DNA of 16,506 bases from Acidobacteriota bacterium (GTDB taxonomy: Bacteria > Actinomycetota > Acidimicrobiia > Acidimicrobiales > UBA8190), in contig JAGWNV010000026.1 in NCBI GenBank assembly GCA_028872975.1, positions 1-16,506 on the forward strand, in the 5' to 3' direction. Every line of letters starts with the position of its first letter. The first letter of the stretch is position 1. Positions 1-6,184 of this stretch are shown here, in pieces. The position numbers and the translations under genes are program-made. The notes under the pieces were generated by a model. It was given only the letters and a program-made list of their open reading frames with translations, made no database searches and was not told the origin of the DNA.

Positions 1-349
1 CGGCCAGGGCCGCCACGAGGCCGGGGTCCGAGGCCGCCGCCGTGCCGATCACCACCCGGGCCACGCCCCCGCCGAGGAGCTCCTCGGCGTCGGCGCTGGT
101 GCGCACCCCGCCGCCGGCCTGGACGGCGGCGGGCGTCCGGCCGGCGATGGCGAGGACGTCGGCCCGGCCCGCCGGCCGTCCGGTGCGCGCCGCGTCGAGG
201 TCGACCACGTGCACCCAGCGGGCCCCCGCCGCCGCGTAGCGCTGGGCCAGGGCCAGGGGGTCGCCGTACTCGCGCTGTCGTCCGAAGTCCCCTTGGGCGA
301 GCCGCACGGCCTTGCCCCCGCGCACGTCGACGGCCGGATAGAGCTCCAC
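1..349 (-). CDS. hisA: HisA, phosphoribosylformimino-AICAR ribotide isomerase (partial, C-terminus off left edge)
   Basis: This gene encodes the TIM-barrel isomerase that opens the ribose ring of ProFAR to give PRFAR, the substrate of HisH-HisF, in the cytoplasm. About 116 N-terminal residues are visible of a usual 240 or so. The start reads M-E-L-Y-PAVDVRGGKAVRL, with Asp8 as the expected catalytic acid/base. VDLDAARTG (residues 50-58) and the phosphate-binding GGGVRT (about 80-85) follow. The GTG start at 349 lies three bases after the hisH stop, so translation is probably coupled. Many actinobacteria use a dual HisA/TrpF enzyme (PriA). The DLDAARTGRPAG stretch looks more like ordinary HisA than the AFGxGSN loop I recall from mycobacterial PriA, but that is from memory. 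Identity is firm; the substrate range is open. Confidence 0.93.
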   Translation of the reverse strand, partial: MELYPAVDVRGGKAVRLAQGDFGRQREYGDPLALAQRYAAAGARWVHVVDLDAARTGRPAGRADVLAIAGRTPAAVQAGGGVRTSADAEELLGGGVARVVIGTAAASDPGLVAALA

Positions 350-352
350 GCC

Positions 353-994
353 TCAGGCCCGGCGGGCGCCGGCGGTACCGGGCACGGCCTCGGCGGCGAG
401 GGCCACGAAGTTGGCGAGGATGGCCAGCCCCACCGCCCCGGACTTCTCGGGGTGGAACTGGGCGCCCCACAGCCGTCTTCGCTCGGCGGCGGCCACCACG
501 GTGCCGCCGTAGTCGCAGGTCGCCACCACGTCGGGCCCGCCGTCGGGGGCGAAGGAGTGCACGAAGTAGGCCCACGGCGAAGGCCCCAGCCCGTCGAGCA
601 TGGCGCTCGTGCGTCCCGGCACGGCCTCGAGCAGGTTCCACTGCATCTGGGGGCGTTTCACGCCCGGGGGCAGCGCCCGCACCACGCCCTCGAAGGCCCC
701 GAGGCCTTCGGTGCCGGGCGACTCGTCGGAGCCTTCGTAGAGGAGCTGGAACCCGACGCAGATCCCGAGGAAGGGCCGCTCCTCCTCGATCGCCCGGCGG
801 GCCACCGGCTCGAGGCCGCTGTCGCGCAGGGCGCGGGCGCACGGGCCGAAGGCCCCCACCCCGGGGAGCACGAGCGCCTCGGCCGTGGCCGCCTCGTCGG
901 GGTCGGCGACCAGCCGGGCGTCGGCGCCGAGGTGCTGGAGCGCCTTCTCGGCGGACCGGAGGTTGCCGATGCCGTAGTCGAGGACGCCGATCAC
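353..994 (-). CDS. hisH: HisH, glutamine amidotransferase subunit of imidazole glycerol phosphate synthase
   Basis: HisH is a class I glutaminase. It releases ammonia from glutamine and passes it to HisF, which forms imidazole glycerol phosphate and AICAR. The 213-residue product has the usual length. It opens IGVLDYGIGNLRS, has the oxyanion region LPGVGAFG (43-50), the nucleophile Cys79 in LGICVGFQ, and the His181/Glu183 pair in QFHPEKSG. The GTG start at 994 overlaps the hisB stop in the sequence GTGA, which fixes the start and implies translational coupling. The segment KRPQMQWN (113-120) differs from the KVPHMGWN form I remember from well-studied enzymes. HisF is not in the window and presumably lies beyond hisA. 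Confidence 0.96.
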   Translation of the reverse strand: MIGVLDYGIGNLRSAEKALQHLGADARLVADPDEAATAEALVLPGVGAFGPCARALRDSGLEPVARRAIEEERPFLGICVGFQLLYEGSDESPGTEGLGAFEGVVRALPPGVKRPQMQWNLLEAVPGRTSAMLDGLGPSPWAYFVHSFAPDGGPDVVATCDYGGTVVAAAERRRLWGAQFHPEKSGAVGLAILANFVALAAEAVPGTAGARRA

Positions 995-1620
995 AGCCGG
1001 CCCTTCGTCGAGGGCACCCCGCCCCCGTCCAGCCGCACGGCGTCGCGCAGGGCGCGGGCCACCGCCTTGAACGAGGCCTCGAGGACGTGGTGCGTGTTGC
1101 GGCCGGCCTGGAGCCGGACGTGGAGGGTGAGGGCCCCGGCGGTGACGAAGGCCCGCCAGAACTCCTCGGCCAGCTGGGGCTCGAAGGGCGGCGTGCCGAG
1201 CGGCGCCACCTGTTCGGGGAAGGGCAGGTCGTAGGCGAGGAAGGGGCGTCCCGATAGGTCGAGGGCCACTTCGACGAGGGCTTCGTCGAGGGGGACGGCG
1301 ATCGATGCGAACCGGCGGACGCCGGTCTTGTCCCCGAGGGCCTCGGCCAGGCACTCGCCCAGGACGATGCCGACGTCCTCCACGGTGTGATGGGCGTCCA
1401 CCTCGAGGTCACCGCTGGCCTCCACGCGCAGGGCGAACCCGGCGTGGCGGCCGAGCTGGGCGAGCATGTGGTCGAAGAAGGGCAGCCCGGTCGAGACCTC
1501 GGGGGCCGGCCCTCCGCCGTCCACGTCGAGGGCCACCCTGACCGTCGTCTCCTTCGTGGCCCGCTCCCGGCTGGCCCGCCGGGTGCGGGGGCCGGCGGTG
1601 CCGGCGGCGTCGGTCGTCAT
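991..1620 (-). CDS. hisB: HisB, imidazoleglycerol-phosphate dehydratase (monofunctional)
   Basis: This enzyme dehydrates imidazole glycerol phosphate to imidazole acetol phosphate, using two manganese ions bound by paired histidine motifs. The 209-residue protein contains FFDHML (48-53), the first metal motif HHTVED (77-82) and the second HHVLEASFKA (177-186). These repeat the same half-site, as expected for this duplicated fold. There is no N-terminal phosphatase domain, so it is the short actinobacterial and fungal-like form, not the fused enterobacterial one. The first 20 or so residues are polar and probably disordered. ATG at 1620 overlaps the hisC stop as ATGA, and the gene's own stop overlaps the hisH start. 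Confidence 0.97.
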   Translation of the reverse strand: MTTDAAGTAGPRTRRASRERATKETTVRVALDVDGGGPAPEVSTGLPFFDHMLAQLGRHAGFALRVEASGDLEVDAHHTVEDVGIVLGECLAEALGDKTGVRRFASIAVPLDEALVEVALDLSGRPFLAYDLPFPEQVAPLGTPPFEPQLAEEFWRAFVTAGALTLHVRLQAGRNTHHVLEASFKAVARALRDAVRLDGGGVPSTKGRL

Positions 1621-2720
1621 GTGCCGTCCTTCCCGTCGAGGGCCTCCGCCAGGGCGGCGAGGAACCGGCCGTTCTCCTCGGGCGTGCCCACCGTCACCCG
1701 CAGGCAGCCCTCGAGCCCCGGCCACGTCGAGCAGTCCCGCACGAGGACGGACCGGGAGAGCAGCGCCTCCCACACCCGCCGGGCGTCGTGGGCGAGGGGC
1801 CGGAAGAGGATGAAGTTGGCGTCCGAGGGCCAGCTCTGCACGGCCAGCCCGGCCAGGGCGGCGGCCAGGCGCCCGCGCTCCTCGGTGAGCAGCGCCACCC
1901 GCGCCCGCATCTCGGCCTCGTAGCGCAGGGCCAGGCGCCCGGCCGCCTGGGTCACGGCGTCGAGGTGGTACGGGAGCGCCGCCAGCGTGCAGGCTTCCAC
2001 GACCTCGGGGTCGGCGACGAGGTACCCGAGGCGACAGGCCGCCATCGACCAGGTCTTCGAGAACGTCCGCACCACCACCAACCGCTCGGCGCCGGTGACG
2101 CCGGACGAGCGCAGCTCGAGGGCGCTCGCCGGTGCGAACTGCCCGTAGGCCTCGTCGACGACGAGAAGTCCCGGGGCCCGCTCGAGCACGGCGCCCACCA
2201 CCTCGGGCGCCTCGGCCCGTCCGGTGGGGTTGTTGGGCGAGCAGAGGAAGGTGACGACCGGCCCGCTGTCCTCGAGGAGGCGGCCCACCTCGGCCAGGTC
2301 GAGCTCGAAATCGGCTGTGCGCCAGCCCTCGGCGACTTCGGTGGAGGTGAGCTCGGCGATGTGACGGTGCAGGGCGTAGGTGGGCTCGAAGAGCGCGGCC
2401 CGCCGGCCCGGCCCGCCGTAGGCGAGGAGCAGGCACTGGAGGACCTCGTTGGACCCGTTGGCGCAGAAGACCTCCTCGACGCCGACACCGTGGGACTCGG
2501 CCAGCGCGGCGCGCAGCGCCGTGGCCTGGCGATCGGGATAGCGGTGGAAGTCGAGCGTGGCGATCTCGGCCTCGAGCTCCCGGCGCCAGGCGTCGGGGGG
2601 CGGGAGGGGCGACTCGTTGGTGTTGAGCCGCACCTCGACGTCCACCTGGGGCGAGTGGTAGCCCGCCCTGAGGGCGAGGTCGTCGCGCAGGGGCACGCCA
2701 GGGCGGCCGCGCACGGTCAT
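1617..2720 (-). CDS. hisC: HisC, histidinol-phosphate aminotransferase
   Basis: HisC is a fold-type I PLP enzyme that moves an amino group from glutamate to imidazole acetol phosphate, giving L-histidinol phosphate. The 367-residue protein shows substrate motif RLNTNESP (31-38), the cofactor-binding SPNNPTG (161-167) with Asn164, Asp189 and Tyr192 in VVDEAYGQF, the Schiff-base Lys222 in TFSKTWSMA, and a late arginine, Arg341, in CLRVTVGTPEEN. The ATG at 2720 overlaps the hisD stop as ATGA. Its place between hisD and hisB makes histidinol phosphate the likely main substrate, although relatives can also act on aromatic keto acids. Confidence 0.96.
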   Translation of the reverse strand: MTVRGRPGVPLRDDLALRAGYHSPQVDVEVRLNTNESPLPPPDAWRRELEAEIATLDFHRYPDRQATALRAALAESHGVGVEEVFCANGSNEVLQCLLLAYGGPGRRAALFEPTYALHRHIAELTSTEVAEGWRTADFELDLAEVGRLLEDSGPVVTFLCSPNNPTGRAEAPEVVGAVLERAPGLLVVDEAYGQFAPASALELRSSGVTGAERLVVVRTFSKTWSMAACRLGYLVADPEVVEACTLAALPYHLDAVTQAAGRLALRYEAEMRARVALLTEERGRLAAALAGLAVQSWPSDANFILFRPLAHDARRVWEALLSRSVLVRDCSTWPGLEGCLRVTVGTPEENGRFLAALAEALDGKDGT

Positions 2721-4006
2721 TGCGTGACCCGCCGTCGCACCGACTCGGCGTGGGCGGGGAGCCCCTCGGCCTCGGCCAGGGCCACCACCGCCGGGGCGAG
2801 GCGGCTGAGCGCCTCGGGCTCGAGCGACACGGCGTGGACGTGGGTGCGGAAGTCGTCGACCCGCAGCGCCGAGGCGAAGCGGGCCGTCCGGGCGGTGGGA
2901 AGGACGTGGTTGGGGCCCGCCACGTAGTCGCCGATGCTCGCCGGCGCCAGGGGGCCGAGGAAGACCGCCCCGGCCCGGCGCACGAGGGGGAGGAGGGCCT
3001 CGGCCCCGGGCACGAGGAGCTCGAGGTGCTCCGGTGCCACCTCGTTGGCCACGGCCAGCGCCTCGGCGGGGCCGTCCACGAGCACGGCCAGCCCGCCCCC
3101 GGCCAACGTCGCCTCCAGGTCGGCCCGGCGGGGGGAACCCTCCACCACCTCGGCGAGGGCACGGTCGACGGCCTCCAGCACCTCCTCGGACCAGGTGAGC
3201 AGCCAGGCCAGCCCGTCGGGCCCGTGCTCGGCTTGGACGGCGAGGTCCACGGCCGCCCAGGCGGGCGGGGTCGTGTCGTCGGCCACCACCACCACCTCGG
3301 AGGGGCCGGTGAAGGCGTTCGGGACCCCCACGACGCCCGACACCTGCCGCTTGGCCTCGGCCACGTACCGGTTGCCGGGACCGACGACCACGTCCACGGG
3401 CCGGACCGTCCTGGTGCCGAAGGCCATGGCGGCGATGGCCTGGGCGCCGCCCACGCAGTAGACCTCCTCGATCCCGGCCAGGGCGGCGGCGGCCATGGTG
3501 ACGGCCGGGAGCCGCCCGCCGGACCCGGGCGGCACGCAGAGCACGAGCTCCTCGACGCCGGCCACCCGGGCCGGCGCCGCGCACATGAGGACGGTCGAGG
3601 GATAGCTGGCCCGGCCGCCCGGCGCGTACATCCCGGCCCGCGCCACGGGTCGGACCAGGTGGCGGACGGTGACGCCGTCGGAGACCACGTCGCCGGCGGG
3701 CCCCGGCTCGGCGGCGTGGTAGGCGGTGATGCGCGCGTAGGCCAGCTCGAGCGCCCGGCGGAGCTCGCCGTCGATGCCGTCGAGGGCGGCGGCCAGCTCC
3801 GAGGGGGGCACCCGGAGGCACGAGGGGACGACCCCGTCGAAGCGCTCGGTGAGCTCGGCCAGGGCGGCGTCACCCCCGGCCCGGACCTGGTCCAGGATGG
3901 CCGCCACCTCCTCGGTGGGGAACGAGCGGCCGGCCGGAGGGGCCGGAAGGCGCGCCGCCAGCTCGCCGGAGGGCACCCCACGAAGGTCGAGGCGGGCGAG
4001 CGGCAT
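2717..4006 (-). CDS. hisD: HisD, histidinol dehydrogenase
   Basis: HisD performs the last two oxidations of histidine synthesis, from L-histidinol through the aldehyde to L-histidine, with NAD+ and a zinc ion. The 429-residue product keeps what I take to be the full active-site set: Gln258 and His261 in QAEHGPD, Glu326 and His327 in APEHLEL, Asp360 in IGDYVAGPNH, and His419 near the end. The family signature around GPGNRYVAEAKRQV and FTGPSEVVVVAD (232-243) is intact. It is the first gene of the minus-strand operon. No Shine-Dalgarno sequence precedes the ATG, but a TAGCAT box lies nine bases upstream, which fits leaderless or very short-leader transcription. Confidence 0.97.
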   Translation of the reverse strand: MPLARLDLRGVPSGELAARLPAPPAGRSFPTEEVAAILDQVRAGGDAALAELTERFDGVVPSCLRVPPSELAAALDGIDGELRRALELAYARITAYHAAEPGPAGDVVSDGVTVRHLVRPVARAGMYAPGGRASYPSTVLMCAAPARVAGVEELVLCVPPGSGGRLPAVTMAAAALAGIEEVYCVGGAQAIAAMAFGTRTVRPVDVVVGPGNRYVAEAKRQVSGVVGVPNAFTGPSEVVVVADDTTPPAWAAVDLAVQAEHGPDGLAWLLTWSEEVLEAVDRALAEVVEGSPRRADLEATLAGGGLAVLVDGPAEALAVANEVAPEHLELLVPGAEALLPLVRRAGAVFLGPLAPASIGDYVAGPNHVLPTARTARFASALRVDDFRTHVHAVSLEPEALSRLAPAVVALAEAEGLPAHAESVRRRVTQ

Positions 4007-4015
4007 GAGCAGGAA

Positions 4016-4021
4016 ATGCTA
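4016..4021 (-). promoter_or_regulatory. Candidate -10 box of the his operon (TAGCAT)
   Basis: On the minus strand TAGCAT ends nine bases before the hisD ATG at 4006. It matches the actinobacterial TANNNT -10 pattern, and no purine-rich ribosome site lies between box and start. A start of transcription at or just before the ATG would give a nearly leaderless mRNA. I see no convincing -35 element, and no attenuator or T-box could fit in the 35-base gap to the divergent gene. Confidence 0.4.
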
Positions 4022-4041
4022 GTTGGGGGGAAGATCAGCCC

Positions 4042-4239
4042 ATGTCCGAAGAGATGGCCGAGCTGTCGTCCCTCGGGACCGCCCTGCGGGAGCTGACCCG
4101 CCGGGTGGCCTCCCTCGCCGAGCAGGCCTCCACGCGCGCCGACGACGAGCTGTCCTCGGAGCTCTTCGCAGTGGAGCGGGCCCTACGGGGCGCCGGGCGC
4201 CGTCTCGAGCGCCTCACCACCCCGAAGGGTCGCCGCTGA
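4042..4239 (+). CDS. Small helical protein of unknown function (65 aa)
   Basis: I do not recognise a family. The product is short, highly charged and rich in Glu, Arg, Leu and Ala, with no cysteine and no membrane segment. Hydrophobic residues at roughly heptad spacing from residue 6 to 58 (ELSSLGTALRELTRRV, then ELFAVERALRGAGRRLERL) suggest one or two amphipathic helices or a coiled coil, so a small dimer or a binding partner is plausible. The ATG at 4042 is preceded by a G-rich tract (GGGGGGAAG) eight bases upstream that could serve as a ribosome site. It diverges from hisD across 35 bases. Codon use with G or C in third positions supports a real gene. Confidence 0.6.
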   Translation: MSEEMAELSSLGTALRELTRRVASLAEQASTRADDELSSELFAVERALRGAGRRLERLTTPKGRR

Positions 4240-4285
4240 GCCGGGCCGTGAGGCGTCCGGGCGCCATCGGGCCCGGCCTACGGAA

Positions 4286-4340
4286 GGCCCCCTCGAGCGT
4301 CGGCGTCGGGACGGCCCCCCTCGAGAGCCGGCGTCAGGGG
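4286..4340. repeat. Degenerate two-copy tandem repeat in the intergenic gap
   Basis: Two adjacent units of about 25 to 28 bases share GGCCCCC-TCGAG and CGGCGTC at the same spacing (about 4286-4310 and 4313-4340). By eye they differ at about three positions plus one C insertion. The units lie downstream of the 65-residue gene and outside any supported coding frame. Their role is unknown; they may be a duplication remnant or a binding site pair. Confidence 0.5.
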
Positions 4341-4349
4341 CCGGACGCG

Positions 4350-4375
4350 GCGACGGCGCCCGAAGGCGCCGTCGC
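4350..4375. terminator. Perfect 11-bp GC hairpin between convergent genes, possible bidirectional terminator
   Basis: Bases 4350-4360 pair without mismatch with 4365-4375 around a CGAA tetraloop. The hairpin lies between the ends of the small plus-strand gene and nth on the minus strand, where a two-way terminator would be expected. It has no U-tract on either side. Such hairpins are often proposed as terminators in GC-rich actinobacteria, but their efficiency is uncertain. Confidence 0.5.
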
Positions 4376-4414
4376 GCGAGCGGGTCGGGCGGCGGATCCC
4401 GAGCCCCGCTCTGA

Positions 4415-4442
4415 CGGAACCAGGTGGCGGGAACCGGTTCCG
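4415..4442. repeat. Inverted repeat with a nested 12-bp palindrome
   Basis: CGGAACC at 4415-4421 can pair with GGTTCCG at 4436-4442 across a 14-base loop. The right half also belongs to a perfect palindrome, GGAACCGGTTCC (4430-4441). It lies 60 bases beyond the nth stop, so it could be a second transcript-end structure for nth or a protein binding site. Confidence 0.4.
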
Positions 4443-4501
4443 ATGCCCCTACAACAGCACGTCCGGGTCCTCCACTTCCAGCCGCCGGGGAAAAAACCTC
4501 G

Positions 4502-5203
4502 TCATCTCCCCCTTTGGGCACGCGCCGCGGTCGCCGCCGGGATGCCCGCCGGGAGCTGGGCCGACGGACAGAGGTCGGCGAGGACGCACTCGGCGCAGCG
4601 CGGCGCCCGCGCCTGGCACACGGCCCGGCCATGGAGGATGAGCTGCAGGCTGAAGGTCCCCCATTGGGCCGCCGGCACCAGGGCGCAGAGGTCCTGCTCG
4701 ACGTCCTCGGGATCGGTGCGGGACGTGAGTCCCAACCGGCGGGCCAGACGGCCCACATGGGTGTCCACCGGGAGCCCAGGGAGCCCCATCCCGCAGCTGC
4801 GCACCACGTTCGCCGTCTTGCGGCCCACGCCGGGCAGGCCGACGAGCTCCGCCATCTCCGACGGCACCCGGCCCCCGAATCGCTCGACGACGGCACCGGC
4901 CATGCCCATGAGGCTCCGGGCTTTGGACCGGAAGAAGCCGGTCGTGCGGATGAGGTCTTCGAGCTCCTCGGGCACGGCGTGCGCCAGCGCCTCGGGCGTG
5001 GGGTAGGCGCGAAACAGCGCCGGGGTGACCATGTTCACCCGCACGTCGGTCGTCTGCGCCGAGAGGATGGTGGCCACGAGCAGCTGGAAGGTCCCCTCGT
5101 GTGCGAGGGGACAGAGCGTCTCGGCCGTCCCCGGGTAGAGGCGGGCCAGGCGCGTGCGGATCGACGTCGTACGGGACTTGAGGGTCCGGGAGGCGCCGTC
5201 CAC
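4502..5203 (-). CDS. nth: Endonuclease III, DNA glycosylase/AP lyase
   Basis: Nth removes oxidised pyrimidines from DNA and cuts the abasic site by beta-elimination, starting base excision repair. The 233-residue product has SAQTTDVRVN, the helix-hairpin-helix LVGLPGVGRKTANVV with catalytic Lys129, the catalytic Asp147 in PVDTHVGR, and a complete 4Fe-4S loop with spacing C-X6-C-X2-C-X5-C (Cys196, 203, 206, 212). The preferred start is the GTG at 5203, because a TAGGGT box ends seven bases before it, as in a leaderless transcript. A longer reading from GTG at 5212 adds only three residues and would have its start codon inside that box. The gene diverges from mshD over about 38 bases. Confidence 0.95.
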   Translation of the reverse strand: MDGASRTLKSRTTSIRTRLARLYPGTAETLCPLAHEGTFQLLVATILSAQTTDVRVNMVTPALFRAYPTPEALAHAVPEELEDLIRTTGFFRSKARSLMGMAGAVVERFGGRVPSEMAELVGLPGVGRKTANVVRSCGMGLPGLPVDTHVGRLARRLGLTSRTDPEDVEQDLCALVPAAQWGTFSLQLILHGRAVCQARAPRCAECVLADLCPSAQLPAGIPAATAARAQRGR

Positions 5204-5210
5204 GTGGGGC

Positions 5211-5216
5211 ACCCTA
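5211..5216 (-). promoter_or_regulatory. Candidate -10 box of nth (TAGGGT), leaderless
   Basis: On the minus strand TAGGGT is followed by seven bases (GCCCCAC) and then the GTG at 5203. The match to TANNNT plus short spacing is the leaderless pattern. It sits eleven bases from the mshD box on the other strand, so the two polymerase footprints must overlap. Confidence 0.45.
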
Positions 5217-5227
5217 GCGACGGGCGG

Positions 5228-5233
5228 TAGCCT
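5228..5233 (+). promoter_or_regulatory. Candidate -10 box of mshD (TAGCCT), leaderless
   Basis: TAGCCT is followed by eight bases and then the mshD GTG at 5242, with no purine-rich ribosome site between. The same hexamer at the same distance precedes the hydratase gene at 7422. Confidence 0.5.
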
Positions 5234-5241
5234 CCTCGCCG

Positions 5242-6153
5242 GTGCACCACGTCCAGGTCAAGCGGCGCATGGGCGAGTCGGACGTGGCCGAGGTGGCCGA
5301 GCTGCTCGCCACCGTGGCGCTCGCCGACGGCCATCGGCCCCTGGGCGAGCACAAGTGGTTGGACCTCGTCCACGGCGGCCGCACCGGCTTCGCCGGCTTC
5401 GTGGCCCGCGAGGGACGGGCCGGGCCGCTCCTCGGCTACGCCCAGCTGAGCCGGGGGCACCGGACCTGGGGGGTCGAGGTGGTGGTGGTGCCCGAGGCGC
5501 GCGGCCCCGACCACTGCGTCACCCCCGACCTCCTCTCCGCCGCCGTCGCCGAGGTGGGCCGCCAGGGTGGCGGCCACGTGCACCTCTGGGTGGCCAAGCC
5601 CGACGACTGGTGGGACGACACGGCCGCCTCCTGCGGGCTGCACCGCGGCCGGGAGCTGCTCCAGATGCGCCGGCCGCTCCCCTTCGCCCACGAGGACCTG
5701 GGCGTCACGGTCCGGGCCTTCGTCCCCGGCGAGGACGAGGCGACGTGGCTGGAGGTGAACAACCGCGCCTTCGCTTCGCACCCCGAACAGGGCGACTGGG
5801 ACCTCGACACCCTCCTCGAGCGCGAGGCCGAGCCCTGGTTCGACCCCGACGGCTTCCTCCTCCACGAGCGCGACGGACGCCTGGCCGCCTTCTGCTGGAC
5901 GAAGGTGCACGAAGGAGAGCACCGGCTGGGCGAGATCTACGTCATCGGCGTCGACCCGGACTTCCAGGGGCTCGGCCTGGGCCGGGCCCTCGTGCTCGCC
6001 GGCCTCGACCACCTGGCCGCCGCCGGGATCGGGACGGGGATGCTCTACGTCGACGGGGACAACGCCGCCGCTGTCTCGCTGTACCGGTCGCTCGGCTTCG
6101 AGGTGGACCACCTCGACCGCGCCTATACCGGCGACGTGGCCTCCACGCGCTGA
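5242..6153 (+). CDS. mshD: Mycothiol synthase (MshD)
   Basis: MshD transfers acetyl from acetyl-CoA to Cys-GlcN-Ins, the last step of mycothiol synthesis. Mycothiol replaces glutathione as the main thiol in actinobacteria. The 303-residue protein has the expected tandem GNAT build: a diverged N-terminal half (to about 145) and an active C-terminal half. The C-terminal half carries the family stretches NNRAFASHPEQGDWDL and EAEPWFDPDGFLL, the acetyl-CoA loop VDPDFQGLGLGRAL, and the LYVDGDNAAAVSLYRSLGF end motif. The GTG at 5242 is chosen from the TAGCCT box eight bases before it and the length, close to the roughly 315 residues of the mycobacterial enzyme. No other mycothiol gene is in the window. 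Confidence 0.95.
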   Translation: MHHVQVKRRMGESDVAEVAELLATVALADGHRPLGEHKWLDLVHGGRTGFAGFVAREGRAGPLLGYAQLSRGHRTWGVEVVVVPEARGPDHCVTPDLLSAAVAEVGRQGGGHVHLWVAKPDDWWDDTAASCGLHRGRELLQMRRPLPFAHEDLGVTVRAFVPGEDEATWLEVNNRAFASHPEQGDWDLDTLLEREAEPWFDPDGFLLHERDGRLAAFCWTKVHEGEHRLGEIYVIGVDPDFQGLGLGRALVLAGLDHLAAAGIGTGMLYVDGDNAAAVSLYRSLGFEVDHLDRAYTGDVASTR

Positions 6154-6155
6154 GG

Positions 6156-6179
6156 CCGGCGAAGGGTCGGCGCCGCCGG
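6156..6179. terminator. Weak hairpin between convergent mshD and VIT genes
   Basis: CCGGCG at 6156-6161 can pair with CGCCGG at 6174-6179 over a 12-base loop, in the 31-base gap between two converging genes. The stem is short, there is no U-tract, and such pairings arise easily at this GC content. Confidence 0.2.
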
Positions 6180-6184
6180 GGCGA

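Noticed and set aside
353..1354. A longer HisH starting near 1354
   Set aside because: The extra residues are low-complexity Arg/Pro/Gly from hisB in another frame. The GTG at 994 overlapping the hisB stop gives a normal 213-residue HisH.
991..3981. A 996-residue open frame running through hisD, hisC and into hisB on the minus strand
   Set aside because: Only its last 209 codons are the real hisB. The rest is an out-of-frame reading of hisD and hisC, long because stop codons are rare at this GC content.
4485..4500. T-run on the minus strand just after nth as an intrinsic terminator
   Set aside because: The six T residues at 4491-4496 are not preceded by a stable hairpin, and they lie within the possible micro-ORF.
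5035..6111. A 358-residue minus-strand open frame opposite mshD
   Set aside because: MshD on the plus strand has clear GNAT and family motifs; the opposite frame is repetitive Val/Gly/Glu/His and matches nothing.
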